Part shown: positions 1 to 12,081 of the stretch, piece by piece
Layout: each line of letters begins with the position of its first letter
How positions within the stretch are numbered: the stretch's first letter is position 1
Assembly (NCBI GenBank): GCA_026874595.1
Contig: CM049319.1
Span: 64,658,417 to 64,722,416, forward strand
Direction: 5' to 3'
Length of the DNA stretch: 64,000 bases
From: Sipunculus nudus
Taxonomy: Eukaryota > Annelida > Sipuncula > Golfingiida > Sipunculidae
The notes under the pieces: generated by a model
Told to the model about the DNA's origin: nothing
Database searches by the model: none
The model's input: the letters and a program-made list of their open reading frames with translations, nothing else
Program-made: the position numbers and the translations under genes

Positions 1-2018
1 GTAAATTCTAAATAATATAATAGTATACTGCTGTATAATATTCTGATTACATTTCTGATTTGAAACATTTATCTCTCTTTCGACATTTGAGGAACCAACT
101 ATTTTAGTCACAATACATCCCTATCTTCACCGAGCCACACAGCCGGAAAACAACATGCCAGATGATTTACCTTGATAACATGCAATGACTATATTTGTTC
201 TAATTTTATACTTTCACATGTACCAGACAGTAACAGTGTATACAACATTTAAACCCAACAAGTAAACAATATATTAACAATAACATTGTGTATGGGTGTG
301 ATGTAGACAGAAATATAATTATTAAAAGGACCCAATCACCTGTAAAGCATGTTGAATTAACACGAAAAATAGCTTCTTCCCTTTGAAATACATTTGTACC
401 TGCCAAAATATTGCCCTAAAACTGTTTGCTTTAACTCCTGTAAATGAGTGTTAAAAAACAGGCAACATAAATTTGTTTAGCCCGGCCACGACACATGTCG
501 ATCAGGAAATGCCCTGACTGACTTGGTCAGTCAGCTGAGCATGAGCTAAAATACAGATGGCCCCAAAATGCAGTCTTAGGGGACTGATGAACCAAGTCAT
601 GATCAAGTAGCATACCAGGTTAAAGGGCTCTAGATGAAACCACAGGTGAGAAAAGTATATGACTGCTGTAATTCAATAATCTCAAAAACAGAGGATACAG
701 CTGACAAAATTGTTTATATGAAATTGAAACTGCATGAGTACCAAAATTGTGATCCATTATCTGAAATCTGAACGATGATAAAAAATTATAAAAAGTTGGA
801 ATGACAAATGTACAGAGATTAGCATTAATATATAATGCTGATTAATTCAGGAAGTCCATTAGACTGCAGGCATTAAGTAAGTGTCAGTCTATGTAATTCT
901 GGGCTCACCTATTTTAGGAGAATCAAAGTTGTCTGGGAATTACCAGGGTAAGAATTCCCAGGTGGTAATTCCTGGGAAATCACCCCAAAGAAATATTCAT
1001 GTGACCATGAAATAAAAAAAAAGTATTTGTACATTTGTGTACTTAATTAAAAAAAAAGGTTTTATTTTAACTATTTCAGTACTGGTAAAGCAGTTACAAC
1101 CCATTCAATATAATAAATTTAAAAGCATGTTTGCTGTCTGCATATACGGTAGTCAGTTTTTAACATGCATGTTAATTCCTCTTTTAAAGAGAACAATGCC
1201 AAAAATAATTACTACATGATAGAAAGAGCTATATGGAAATATATTTTGGGTTACATCTGACCTTCTAATGGGTTTCATAAGTCTTGTTCTGTTTGAATTA
1301 AAAAGTATGAATTCAGTGTGGAAAAATTATTCAGATTATTATAATACAGTGCTGTCAGGTCTGATTGCATTTACTCAATTAAGAATTGTTTACATCTAAA
1401 TGTCACTTTGACTTTATCATTCATTTCATTTTCTTGTGATGATAAATGTTACTGATGCTAAGGCTATGGTTATGTGGTTCATCATATACACTTGTACATA
1501 CTGCCCAGTTTTTCCATTTATACATGTTATTAAAGGTATTATGATAGCTGAAGTCCGGTTCCACAATCACAATGACTTGTTTATATAATCATAATTTCAG
1601 CTACAGGAAATATGATTTCCAGTACATCATCACCTGATACTGGCCTCCTATATGTTGAGGTGTCTTAGACCCCCTGTGGTGCCCACATAAGTAAACTTTG
1701 TTTCTTCTGTCATAATTACCACATAATGCACATGCATGTATGGTTTAAATAAGACTGTTTATCAAGATAAATTAGAAAACAGGTAAGAATTATCTGCTTT
1801 GTAATAATAATTTTAAGACCGTCAATAAGTGACTACTTAAAAAAACTGTACAAAGGTGTGACTATTAATCCTATAATTCCCAGTAATTCCTGGTAATTCT
1901 AACTGCCCTGGGAAATATGCTTATTTTCTGGAAAATTAACAACCCTGCAATTAATATTAATTTTTAAATTACATTCTTTATGAATGATTGCAAGTTCTAT
2001 TCAATTTTTTTTTTTCTT

Positions 2019-2026
<8 letters not shown>
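1..2026. other. AT-rich non-coding stretch, no gene recognised
   Basis: No frame gives a recognisable protein and no ORF exceeds about 66 codons. Two short segments (about 930-985 and 1873-1925) are rich in imperfect copies of GGGAATTACC and its complement, which suggests the remains of a small inverted-repeat element, but no clean ends or target duplication can be defined. If the exon at 2523-2640 is real, this stretch is its intron or holds unrecognised downstream exons on the minus strand. Confidence 0.6.
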
Positions 2027-2073
<47 letters not shown>

Positions 2074-2222
2074 TATAAAATAATAATAATAATACCTTAT
2101 TTAATTAGACTGCACATGACAAGATATATATATATATATTTATATATATAAATTTTGTATATATATGTATATATTATCTATATATTTTTGTATCTATATG
2201 TATATATATATATATATATATA
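2027..2222. repeat. (TA)n microsatellite cluster
   Basis: A pure TA run at 2027-2064 is followed by interrupted TA/TATG tracts to about 2222. It lies in the proposed intron of the minus-strand exon at 2523-2640. Confidence 0.95.
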
Positions 2223-2522
2223 TTATCCACATTTATATAAAATGAATGACAAGTGATATGTGGGTGTTTTGTTAGTGTCTGTTAACTGGTCCACGTTTGG
2301 CTACATCACTATGCTATATTATGTACAACACTCAACAGAATGGACCTCGGTGTACAAAGGGTCACCGCTGGCAGTCCATATTGCATGAATAGATTTGTCA
2401 TGGTGACAGCACCATTGACCGGACGTACGTCCGCGGGCGGACCGGACTCGGGATATGTCTGAAATCAATCGATATACCTTTGCCCACAAATAGCCACATG
2501 TTAGTATACAGACAGCCCTTAC

Positions 2523-2640
2523 CTCCGTACGCAAAGACATCAGATTGATTGGAGATGTACAAAATCCTGATGTTCAGGAGAATCATCAAACAGAATAGAA
2601 TGAGGGCGCCTATCTGCCATGTTTTTGCCGTTGGCTTCAT
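2523..2640 (-). CDS. Putative first coding exon of a type II membrane protein
   Basis: Seen: an ATG at 2640 on the minus strand opens 39 codons plus one base. It encodes a short basic N-terminus (MKPTAKTWQ) followed by a hydrophobic segment at about residues 10-30, then NQSDVFAYG. The frame meets AG|GTAAGG at 2524/2518, a near-consensus splice donor, so the intron starts at 2522. The frame continues open for 40 codons into the intron, so the donor, not a stop, defines the end. Known: a short basic cytosolic tail plus one signal anchor is the layout of Golgi glycosyltransferases and carbohydrate sulfotransferases, whose catalytic domain is in later exons. Inference: this is a gene of that kind transcribed leftward out of the window. 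No catalytic exon was found in 1-2300, so the enzyme class is open. Chance ORF remains possible. Confidence 0.5.
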
Positions 2641-2923
2641 AACGGGGCGTCTTGAACTGTTAATCTATATTCCTCGGGTGAAGCTGTCACGCGGGTACGA
2701 CCTGCGTCCACACCTGTGACTTGACGTATCGTGTGTGCGTTGGCTGGTTTGGTACTACAATGATCCCGGCTCTACCTTCAGCTTGCCGTACTGTGACCTC
2801 TCATTAGCATATTCAACGAGGCCAACTGCCAGACTGGCTGGTTTCTGCCGTAGTCTCAATAAGAGACACACGGTGGCGCTCTTCGATCGACCATGTGCAT
2901 CTTATCGGGTAACTGATATTTCA
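2641..2923 (-). promoter_or_regulatory. GC-richer region upstream of the minus-strand exon
   Basis: The 280 bases upstream of the exon at 2523-2640 are clearly richer in G+C and CpG than their surroundings (for example ACGCGGG near 2690 and CGATCGAC near 2885). This fits a 5' UTR or proximal promoter, but no TATA box or initiator can be assigned. The call depends on the exon being real. Confidence 0.25.
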
Positions 2924-2927
2924 TTAA

Positions 2928-4153
2928 AGGTACCCATTCCAGTGGCGGATCCAGAGGGGGAGCTTTGGGGGCTGAAGCCCCCCCCCCTCCCCCCCAAACC
3001 AGTGTTATAGGCCTTTTTATCAGAGAAATATGTATATCAATGCGTTATGTCCTTATGTCATTTGCATTATTTTATTTATTTTTGCCATATAGCATTAAAC
3101 AAACGACAAAATCAACAAATAAACTGGGGGAAAATGAACTAAAAGCGTGTGTCTGTGCAATGCCCATATCTATTTATATTTTAAAAGAATAAATTGGAAT
3201 ACCCACAATGGATGCAGACATTAACATTTCTATCCAAATTAATTCTACGCCGTTCACGTAGAATGTTGCAGCTTCTATAAAGGCTTCGACATCTTGAACG
3301 ACATTTTTTCAATTGGCCTTGTTTTGGGAAATGCATGCACTCTTGATCGATTTGAACTGAATGATATTGTATTATCGTTCAGTTAAAACACAGTAAACAG
3401 TGTATGTATATGCATGGTTTTTTTTATGGTTGCAGAATTAAGCTCTGTAAACGTGCTGGCTCGCCATTAATAACATGTAAATGATTAATGACTAAGATTG
3501 GGGCTGTATATATGCGTTTGACATTTCGGAGTCGAACACTTTGTTGGACGTATATGGAGAAAAGAAAAACTTTTCAATATGTGACAGGAAAATTAAATAT
3601 AATACCCACAGCATTAATTTATGAATATTTCTTATATCAATCAGCAATGCAGTTACCGATGGTGCATAAATATATACTAGATAACAAATGCTTTTTAATA
3701 CACCAAGAGGTACACGCCAGAGATCAAATTTACCGTAAGCTGATAAGCTCTTTAATATAGTAGCCGCACACAGGGAAGAGTAATTCAGCTACTGGTTATT
3801 CAAAATAATCTCGAATGAGTAAAATCAACTTGAAAATTAGCTGTAGTTCGAGTCTATAACTAATTATAATGAGGTATTGGTTTGCCTCACATTAATATTT
3901 ACATAATTCAATGTTGCTAATCACTCTTGAATGTTTACATTTGCATTTATTTTATGAATGGGTAAACTTGGTTTTTATAGAATAGAGGAATACTTATTTT
4001 TTGTAATTTATTTAGTATTTCCTACCTGTCAAGCATTGTACAGGAGTAAATATATTTTCAAATAAAATTACCAATAATCATAATATGAAAATTTTTACTT
4101 TTGAGTCTACATTTACATTTCGTCCAAACATTGCCCATGTTTTTACACTTCTA

Positions 4154-4201
<48 letters not shown>

Positions 4202-4639
4202 TATAATTTGCACTTTATCTGTATCAAATTAAAACCAGTTTCTGATTCTAGCCCCCCCCCCCCCCCTGTTGAAAAATCCTGGATCCGCCCCTGCATTCAC
4301 CTACCTTATGAAAAAGAATTCATGCGATATCTGGCTTAATCTGTGAATATATTAATGATCTTTTCACAAACAAAATTACTCTTAGATCATAATATCTTAG
4401 ATCGTCTTTCTGAAAGGTCACTTGTTGCAAAACACCATTTGCCGAGCTCTTGCTTAAATCTGCCCTTGTTGAATTTGTTTTGATTATTGTGGCAGACCCC
4501 CATAAATTATATAAACACGTCGATATAAACAAAACAAGCAGCCTGTGTGCAATGATATCCACGTTTTTGGCCTATTTTTTATAAAAGCTCTAAGGGATTA
4601 CCTTTAGTTTATAAAGGTCAGATTAGTGAATGGGCACCT
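2928..4639. mobile_element. TTAA-target MITE, copy 1 (interrupted by a nested element)
   Basis: The left end reads TTAA|AGGTACCCATTCAC and the right end GTGAATGGGCACCT|TTAA. These are inverted ends of at least 14 bp with one mismatch, flanked by TTAA on both sides (2924-2927 and 4640-4643). Removing the nested insertion at 2940-4293 leaves about 355 bp. Its right part resembles the second copy at 20895-21315 (shared segments GATATCCACGTTTT and AAGGTCACTTG). TTAA targets are known for piggyBac and Kolobok elements; the ends here are not a clear match to either. No transposase is present, so it is non-autonomous. Confidence 0.8.
2940..4293. mobile_element. hAT-like TIR element nested in the TTAA MITE
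   Basis: The left end CAGTGGCGGATCCAG and the right end CTGGATCCGCCCCTG are inverted repeats (14 of 15 match). The sequence CATTC occurs on both sides (2935-2939 and 4294-4298) and is single in the reconstructed empty site, so it is the target duplication seen here. CAG-starting GGCGGATCCAGG-type ends are typical of hAT non-autonomous elements, but hAT duplications are normally 8 bp, so the class is tentative. Inside are poly-C tracts near both ends (2979-2995 and 4251-4266), a TA run at 4159-4198, and an unrecognised ORF at 3488-3760 (plus) with no transposase motif. Confidence 0.75.
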
Positions 4640-4752
4640 TTAATTTTTCCCAATTCCACCACACTCATTCACACGAAGCCACGTTGAGGACATATATAAA
4701 AATATTAATAAGTATTAAGTATAATAAGTATAATAAAAATATTAAAAAGTAT

Positions 4753-4772
4753 TAAGTCGTGCGCACGACTTA
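4753..4772. repeat. 20-bp perfect palindrome
   Basis: TAAGTCGTGC is followed directly by its reverse complement. It abuts the left end of the MITE at 4772-5097 and lies in a TAAG-rich stretch (4690-4752). It could form a cruciform. No function can be assigned. Confidence 0.9.
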
Positions 4773-5097
4773 GGCCAAAAAAATAAAAGGATTTGGTTCT
4801 CAGGCACCGCCCGCATCAATTTTAAACCCACGCATAAAAAATTTTATTTTGCTTTTCAATAGAAACATTATTTATTTTGAGCTGCGGCCCCTCGGACATT
4901 TCTTTCAAGAAGATAAAATCATACAATTTCCTTTGTTATGTTGTGCTTTTACTTTTTAAATCTGTTATTACATGCTTTTCCTTATTATTTGACATTTTTA
5001 TCGGAACATACCAAAAAATTAAAAATAAAAAAACCGCCCGCCAACATTGATTTCTGAAAAAAGTGCCTGAGAACCATACTTTTTTTTATTTTGGCCT
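4772..5097. mobile_element. 326-bp MITE with ~37-bp inverted ends
   Basis: The left end begins AGGCCAAAA and runs through GGTTCTCAGGCAC. The right end, read in reverse complement, also begins AGGCCAAAA and runs through GGTTCTCAGGCAC, with a small length difference in the A/T tract between the two blocks. No transposase is inside. A target duplication is not obvious, so the outermost base is uncertain by a few positions. Confidence 0.75.
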
Positions 5098-5360
5098 GAG
5101 TATTTCTTATTTTTTTCTTCTCATGTCCCCAACGGGGCTCCGTATATTCCTGTATCCCTTACACACAAAATAAATATATAAATAAATAAAATATAAATTT
5201 TCTTCTCTACATTCTTGTTTAAAACTGCCAAATAACTGGAAGACGTACCATAAAAACATATTTGTCGTATTATATATATTAATTAGGAAACTATATAAAG
5301 ATCGAGTGTGGAACATCAATAGGCGTTCTGGTCAACTGAAGTAATATCTCATATATTATA

Positions 5361-5850
5361 AACAAGTGGCCCCTGGGCCATGGCGCTCAGCTGAATTCAA
5401 AAGCACCTTGAACAACAGGTAACGTGACTCCGAGAGTGCTCAAAATCATGCATTTCGCCAATAGACCTTAGATATAGATTATAGTGACTATATTTTACAT
5501 TCAAATGCTACCATCTGTGTCATGCAATCAGACTGAATGAGTGCTTAAATCATGTTCTTTCACACAACTTGCAGAATATAGGTCACAGTAACATTCTTTC
5601 AGGTTTCCAAGATATTTTTTCAGGGTCCTTTATGGATCATAATCAAATTAGAAGTTTTAAGGTCCAACTATAATCAATCATGCAATCTGTCCTATAGGGT
5701 GCTCAAAGCATGTTCTTTCACATATCTTGCAGAATATCGGTTACTTTGACCTAAATTCAGATTTCCAAGGATATTTGCCTAGCTAAGACCTCCCTGAATG
5801 TACAGATATAAGATTCAAGGTCTAACGGTTACATTTTGCAGGGGCTTCAC
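5361..5850 (-). repeat. Repeat family A, 3' end in minus orientation
   Basis: Reading the minus strand, the segment ends at 5361 in CAGCTGAGCGCCATGG, then a 6-bp-stem hairpin (TGGCCC/GGGCCA), then ACTTGTT. This is the same 3' terminus as the full copies at 43711-46722 and 60501-63731. The interior has at least two diverged tandem copies carrying CATGTTCTTTCACA (about 5550 and 5710), each near GCAGAATAT. The 5' end of the element is missing or unrecognisable. Confidence 0.65.
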
Positions 5851-7685
5851 TTTTGACAAGGGGGGGGGGGTCAATGTAATCATAAATATATATTCAACTT
5901 GCAATAACATATTTTCATGCCTCTAGGCAGCGATTAAGTCTAGTTAAACATAACAAGAATGAAAGTACTATATGTATTTCGGTTATGTTTCTTACAATTT
6001 ACCCTTAACAGCTGTCAGCTATCAAAATGGGCACCCTGTTTCAGTAGTAGCTTTATCATTTTCACTTATTTTATGTCACATTTATATTAATCCAAACAGA
6101 ATAAACTGGTAGGTTACTGACAAATCTGAAAGCATCCACGAAGTTGAGGTCTTCATCCATTCACTGTCCTCATGTCCAGTGTCTGAATTATCTTCTGCGC
6201 CATCAGCTGTTGTTGTGTGAGTAACTTTTGCCTTTTGTTTGATAGTCCAGCAGTCAAACGATTGGGAGGGTAGTTTTGGCATATCTGATCAAATGAACTT
6301 TTCGGTCCCTGCATATGACGCCATCGGCAATATCATATTTATAAAATAGGTACAGTTGGTATCTGTTCTCTGAACATTAAGTCTGAGAGACTCCAAATTT
6401 GATTTATTCCTGTTTTGCTTGACTTGTCAAAATACACACATTTGACTGTGTATTGGAATGCCAGTAGAGAAGAAATAAATTTCCAACCAGGATTGTGCCT
6501 CTTAATTTTCATTACACTTTTATGGATCATAATGAGCATTAATATGCTGATGTGCATTAATTTGTTTATATAGTTATTCCTTTGTTACTGGTACCTGAAA
6601 TGATTATACAGAGCCTAGCTCCAGTAGCGCTCTCCTAAGGTTGGCATCTTATATAGGGGATAGGGCGGGCAAGCCTGGGTCCAATCAGTGGTTATTATAT
6701 ATTGATGAGAGTGATGTGGAAAGATTATGACTGTGCTCCTATATTCTGTCAAAATTAATACACCTCGATCATTTTCATTACTGCTACATCACTCCTGTAT
6801 TTGCTGTATCATATTTGAATTGATCAGCTATTATATATTCATTTTATCGCAGTTTTCGGGGCATTTCTGCCCCTTAGGCAGAAACAAGGGCTGAAGGTCC
6901 ACATGGCAGTTGTTGGGCAGAAACCACAGCAAAAATGAAAATGGCAGAAAAGTACCGACCCTGAAAAATGCAGGTTTTTTATCATTTCTAAAAACTGCGG
7001 TGCACTTATAATTTGAAGAACTATATCGGGTAAATAACCCTCATTTAACAGACATAGAAGAAGAGCGGCTTAATTGTTATAAAAAAGAAGTGCGGACCGG
7101 TCAAGTCCACAATTTTGACTTGACCCGACCGCTAACATTAAGTACCGGACCGCTTTTACCCTTGACCGGGCCGGTCTTGACCGCTCTACCTAAAAGGTTC
7201 AAGCCTAACATAGTAATTTATGGATTTAGTGTCAACCTACAAATCTTGCTTTAGACAAGGTGTAATTAACCTCTGAAAGGAACACTCTTTAGGTGCGTCA
7301 TATGTATTAAACGCAGTGGTAACTGCAAAGTATTATATTTTCGTTCTAGAAGTAACGATAAAGAGTCATTTTGTTTAACTTATGATAAAAGTTACATTCG
7401 CAACATTAGAATTTTTGTCCCCCGCCGTGTTGCACAATGTTGATGCTTTTTCTCCATATCACTGTGTATCGTAGTAAAATAAGAACAATTTCTACACAAT
7501 AAATACATGAAATACAAAGGCTTATATATACTTTATGTATAAAGTCATTAAGATTTTCAGATTACGAATATTCTACTTTCAAATCTCATTTAATCCACTA
7601 CATCACAATTCATCTGTAATCTCATACCCGCCCAGCAAATTATTTGAATCAGCTGAACCTGACCTGCATATTCTATAACCATAGT

Positions 7686-7687
<2 letters not shown>
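5851..7687. other. Non-coding stretch with one strong hairpin
   Basis: No gene is recognised. Notable items are a G-run at 5861-5870 and a GC-rich hairpin at 7092-7132 (16-base arms, about 14 paired, starting GCGGACCGGTCAAG) inside a local cluster of GACCGG/CCGGTC words up to 7190. The cluster contrasts with the AT-rich surroundings and may be the remains of a repeat. Confidence 0.55.

Positions 7688-7688
<1 letters not shown>

Positions 7689-7774
<86 letters not shown>
7689..7774. repeat. (TA)n microsatellite, about 86 bp
   Basis: Uninterrupted TA dinucleotides. The long poly-Ile/Tyr ORFs across it on both strands are artefacts of the repeat. Confidence 0.97.
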
Positions 7775-7778
<4 letters not shown>

Positions 7779-8097
7779 GAACCAATTTTTATTATAACAG
7801 GTATTTGCAACTTTTGTCATGTCTAAAGTTGCATTGATGTAATTACTTACACTGAATGTAATATAATTATGTAATTCTGTATTTGAAATTGAAATGTGAA
7901 GAAAAAGGGCAAGGTTATCCACCATGCTGACAGGTGGGGATATTTACCTAAGCTAACTTAATCCAAGGCAATCCACTCCACAGCAGGTATAGAATTCAGA
8001 TATTTTGTTATGTATTGTTAGAGATACTTATATTCTATTGCATGTGACATTTTAATAAATGTTTTTCTGTATATTTGCAAAAAGTACCAAAGTAAAC

Positions 8098-8178
8098 ATG
8101 TCAAGCCAGGATCAACAGTTGTTAGACAAACTCAGTGATGGAACAGAATATCAAGGTGCATTAGACCAGACACTGCAG
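8098..8178 (+). CDS. Candidate small coding exon, unidentified
   Basis: An ATG at 8098 opens 27 codons of hydrophilic, helix-prone sequence (starting MSSQDQQLLDKLSDG) and ends in phase 0 at CTGCAG|GTAAAA, a good donor. A pyrimidine-rich stretch ending AAAAG at about 8083 could be the acceptor of the exon 5' part. The amino-acid composition is unlike the AT-driven ORFs around it. I do not recognise the protein. It sits between a TA tract and a family A repeat that starts 30 bases downstream, so a repeat origin or chance is quite possible. Confidence 0.3.
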
Positions 8179-8207
8179 GTAAAATTGAATGAGTTGCATT
8201 CAATATT

Positions 8208-8990
8208 AACAAGTGACCCAGGGGTCATGACGCTCAGCTGACCAGGAAGACATTGACAAAAGTAATTTTATCATCTGAATGTCAAATTTGAATGAAATAC
8301 TTTTTCCAAACTTGACCTTTTGTATAAAATCATCCAATATTCATTGGGGTACTATGTAGCTCTGTAGCATGACGGATATGGGTAACAGACACCTATTTTC
8401 AAGGTTTACAAGATGACTTTTCAGGGGTCTCCCAGCATGTCAAAAAATAAAATTCTAGGTCCAGTTATTATGATTTTATGACAGATGACCAAATGTTTAT
8501 TCTGGGAGGGTATTTCAAAGCCGCATAGGATGAAGGATATGGGTAACAGAGATGTAATTTCAGGTGCACAAGGAGACTTTTCAGGGGCCTCCCAGCATAA
8601 CAAGAAAGGAGATTCTAGGTCAAGTCATTATAATTTGTGCTCGGTTAACAGATGACCAAATCTTTATTCTGGGGAGTACTTCGGAGCCCCAGAGCATGAA
8701 GGATATGGGTAACAGGGACCTTATTTCGGGTTTCCATGTAGACCTTTTATGGGCTTCCCTGGAGGTGAGGACAGAAGATTCTAGGTCCAGTCATTATGAT
8801 TTGTGCCCTGTAAATATATGACCAAATCTTTATTTTTGGGGGTACTTCAGAGCCCCATGGCTCACAGAATATGGGTAACAGGGACCTTATTTCGGGTTTC
8901 CACGTAGACCTTTTATGGGCTTCCCTGGAGGTGAGGACAGAAGATTCTAGGTCCAGTCATTATGATTTGTGCCCTGTTTACAGATGACCA
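8208..8990 (-). repeat. Repeat family A, minus orientation, with ~165-bp tandem units
   Basis: On the minus strand the element ends at 8208 with CAGCTGAGCGTCA, a hairpin (TGACCC/GGGTCA) and CTTGTT, matching family A 3' ends. Upstream of this are at least four tandem units of 161-167 bp; the word ATATGGGTAACAG recurs at about 8376, 8537, 8703 and 8870. The last two units are nearly identical over more than 100 bases. The 5' terminus (TTAGCTCAGCTGA) is not present, so the copy is 5' truncated near 8990. Confidence 0.75.
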
Positions 8991-9054
8991 AATGTATGAA
9001 ACTGAACACCTTTCATATTACTACTGAAGAAAAGACCATCACTTGATGACCTGA

Positions 9055-9656
9055 ATGCAAACTTAAGCCTGCTCACTTTGAATGTTAGAGGACAGAATAA
9101 CTTTTAAAAGAGAACATCAATATTCAGATGGTTACACAAGCAAAAAGTTGATATTATACTTTTACAGGAAACTTTTTGGTCAATGAAATATGAAAATCAA
9201 TGGAAACATGAATGGGGAAAAAATGTCTATTGGTGTCACACAATTTGGAACTTAATCAGGGGAGTGGTTATACTAATTAAAATTACTTTAGATTTTAAAT
9301 ATAGTCAGGAGATATATATCCAAGGCAGACATATCATATTAAAAGCAGAAACTGAAGGAGAAGATTATATTCATTGAATGAATATTTATGCTCCAAATGT
9401 TGCCGGAGAACAAATTTTAATCTACACTCAAATGATAGATAAATTGAGAGCCGTACAGTGTGGAGCAGATGCAAATATTATTTTTAGGGGAGATATAAAT
9501 GGTATTTTAAATGATATACTTGACAGAGAGTGAGGTATAGAAGGAATCAGGAAAATGGAGTCGATGTTTTATATATCAAATAATGAACGAATATGATTTA
9601 TGTGATGTGTGGAAAATTAAAAATCCAGGTACGAAACAATTTGGAATAGTAAAAAT

Positions 9657-9716
<60 letters not shown>

Positions 9717-11290
9717 GAAGGACTAGACTATTAGTTTTTCTTCAGAACTCTTCTTGATGTTATAACTTTTATGAATAAAAAATCTTACTGGCTTAAAGAT
9801 GTTGCTGCAACATCAGATCCCAGAGTTACCCGGGAATATTTAGAATATAAAATAAGACAGGTATAAATTAAATACGGTAGAGAAAGAGCTAAATAAAATA
9901 AAAACAGAGAAAATGCATTAGACGAAAATATTAAAGCTTTTCAGTCTCAAATTGGTTCAACACTTGATGACAAAGAATAGAAATTATTGAAAAAGATATT
10001 GACAAATTTAAGCAGAACTTAGTAGGTACAGATAATATGAAAGTGGGAGGTACCATTTTGTTATCAAAAGTTAGATGGTTTGAGAAAGGTGAAAAGGAAT
10101 AAATATATTTTTTAACTGAAAAAAAGGAGCTTTTAAACTAAAACTGTAAGGAAATTAATATAAATAAATAGACAATGAAAATAATGAAAACATTCTGAGC
10201 CAGATTGTTAACTTTTACGAAACCTTGTATTCCTCAAAAATGCAAAAATATTGTACATTAAAACCAACAAATTAATAATATTCCCTTTTTAAATCTTTAA
10301 GAGCAAAATCTTTGTGAAGGAAAATTAAGTGCAGAACAATGTCATAAAGCTTAATGTCCATGAAAACTAACAAAAGTTATGGGAATGATGGAATATGTTC
10401 TGAATTTTATAAACATTTTTGGCTGATTTTTGGGAAGTATATATAGTCGACTTTCTGAATTATTTATATGAAGTAGGGGAATTATCATCATCACAAAAAC
10501 AAGCAGTAATCACATTAATTGATAAAAATAAAGACCGTACAAAATCACAGAATTAGTGGCAAATATCATTATTAAATGTAGATTATAAGATTGGGTCAAA
10601 ATCACTCTCTCTAAGACTACAAAAGTAATTCCAAAATTAATTAATTCAAATAAGGCTGGCTATGTAAAAGGAAGAGATACTTTAAGAAGCATCAGACTCA
10701 TCACAGAAATAAAGAATCAGACCAAAAATTATAATATAGAAGCCTTATTTTTAGATTTCGAAAAGCTTTCGACTCATTGGAATGGCCTTTCTTATTGCAA
10801 GTATCGAAAAGTTTTTAAATTTTGGCCATCATCTATTAGTTGAATCAAAATACTGTTTAATAAAATAAAGAGCTGCGTCATAAATGATGGTATGATATCC
10901 CATTACTTCCTCACTGGCAGAGGTGTAAGACAGGGGGATCCATTGTCTCCATATCTGTTTATCCTGTATTGAAATGTTAGCTATCTATGTCAGAAATAAT
11001 GATTAAATTAAAGGGGTTAATATTTTGGACATGAAATTAAATTTCTTCCTATTGCGGATGATATGAAAGCAGTGCTGCCAAACATTGACTCTGCAAATAA
11101 ACTGATAAAAGAAGTCAAACAATTTAAAAATGATCAGGTTTAATACTTAACATGGAAAAATCAGAAGCAATGTGGATTGGATCTAAAGTAAATCAGAGAA
11201 CCCAATAAAAATAAAATGGTCATGATGGGATAATGTGGCTCTAAAATTGGTTAAAAATTCAAAGAAAAAGAATATTGGGTATCTGGAATA
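9055..11290 (+). pseudogene. Decayed L1-like LINE ORF2 (endonuclease and reverse transcriptase)
   Basis: The endonuclease part is readable at 9070-9535: LTLNVRG, DIILLQETFWS, MNIYAPN and FRGDINGIL are the expected order of the APE-type endonuclease blocks (Asn, Glu, and the GDFN-like motif). The reverse transcriptase follows at about 10640-11160: a block reading KGRDTLRSIRLITE, then ALFLDFEK (first catalytic Asp region), GRGVRQGDPLSPYLFIL, and a degraded active-site block LPIADDMKA in place of the F-A-D-D motif. Frameshifts and stops are scattered throughout and a TA tract (9659-9716) interrupts it, so it is dead. Family assignment to L1/Tx1-like LINEs rests on the order and spelling of these blocks. 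Confidence 0.85.
9659..9716. repeat. (TA)n microsatellite inside the LINE
   Basis: TA repeats with one TTTA interruption separate the endonuclease part from the inter-domain region of the LINE. Confidence 0.95.
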
Positions 11291-11292
11291 AC

Positions 11293-11347
<55 letters not shown>
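11291..11347. repeat. (TA)n microsatellite between LINE and Penelope-like fragment
   Basis: TA tract at the exact junction of the LINE remnant and the Penelope-like 3' fragment at 11348-11661. Confidence 0.95.
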
Positions 11348-11351
<4 letters not shown>

Positions 11352-11661
11352 ACAATATGTATTATATATAAAATTTACAACAATATATAACCTCTTTGCC
11401 CTGCCCTGTTATGTTCCAGTATCGCACGTGTACCCCGACCAATCCTATTGTGCACCCGAGGACAATAGGATCAGTTTCACATGCCCCCCCCCCCCCCCCC
11501 CGACCCGAATCGCACAAAGCATAATCTCGTAATCTCGTAAAGTCTCGGCTTTTCAAACCACGTCGTTAGCTTCATTCTAACCACATTCACCTGATGATCG
11601 GGTCGCATCCCGTGAAACAGACTGTTGTGAATTAACAGTGTTGTTTTTCTTCAGAGTTATA
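11348..11661 (+). mobile_element. Penelope-like element, 3' terminal fragment
   Basis: This is an inverted, diverged copy of 25358-25650, the 3' region of the Penelope-like element at 25358-27016. Shared blocks include CCTGATGATCGGGTCGCATC, the poly-C tract (here 11485-11502), and the terminal CTTCAGAGTTA. No coding part is present. The right end is cut at 11661 by the TA-target MITE that begins at 11662. Confidence 0.8.
11591..11618 (+). ncRNA. Hammerhead-ribozyme-like core in the Penelope fragment
   Basis: CTGATGA (11591-11597) is followed by a short hairpin CGGG-TCGCAT-CCCG (11599-11612) and GAAAC (11614-11618), the conserved core and helix II of a hammerhead ribozyme. A hairpin ACTGTT/AACAGT follows immediately where helix III should be. 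Helix I and the cleavage triplet are not convincing, and the first helix II pair is U-U. Hammerhead motifs are known in the terminal repeats of Penelope-like elements, and the same core is kept in the other copy at 25398-25425. Confidence 0.5.
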
Positions 11662-12081
11662 TACTGTGGTTAGCTTCATATTCGCGAGGCTGAAATTTCG
11701 CGATTTTTCAATTTTTAATGTCTCGCGAGGGTTTCATTTTCGCGATCTCACCAGAACCAAAATATTTGGTAAAGCCATACCTATGTGTGTTATAAAATGA
11801 GAATAAGTCATGAGTTTGTGATATTTTCTCATATAACGATTGGCCCGAACACAAAGCACAGGTAGTTAAGTTCAAATTAAGGGGAACGTTTTTCCTATAC
11901 CTGCATGGATGTAACTTATTATAACAATTCTCATTGTTCTAATCTATTCCCATACAAATATTGGCTACATTAAATAAGAAGGACGTAATCCATTGGCCAA
12001 TTATTCCCCGAGGGTTTCATTTTCGCGATTATTTCCCATTCGCGAATATCGCGAAATTAAAACCCTCGCGAACAAAAAGGC

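Noticed and set aside
7603-7826. Ile/Tyr-repeat ORFs on both strands (also at 11961, 24921 and 35796)
   Set aside because: They translate (TA)n microsatellites; no other coding evidence.
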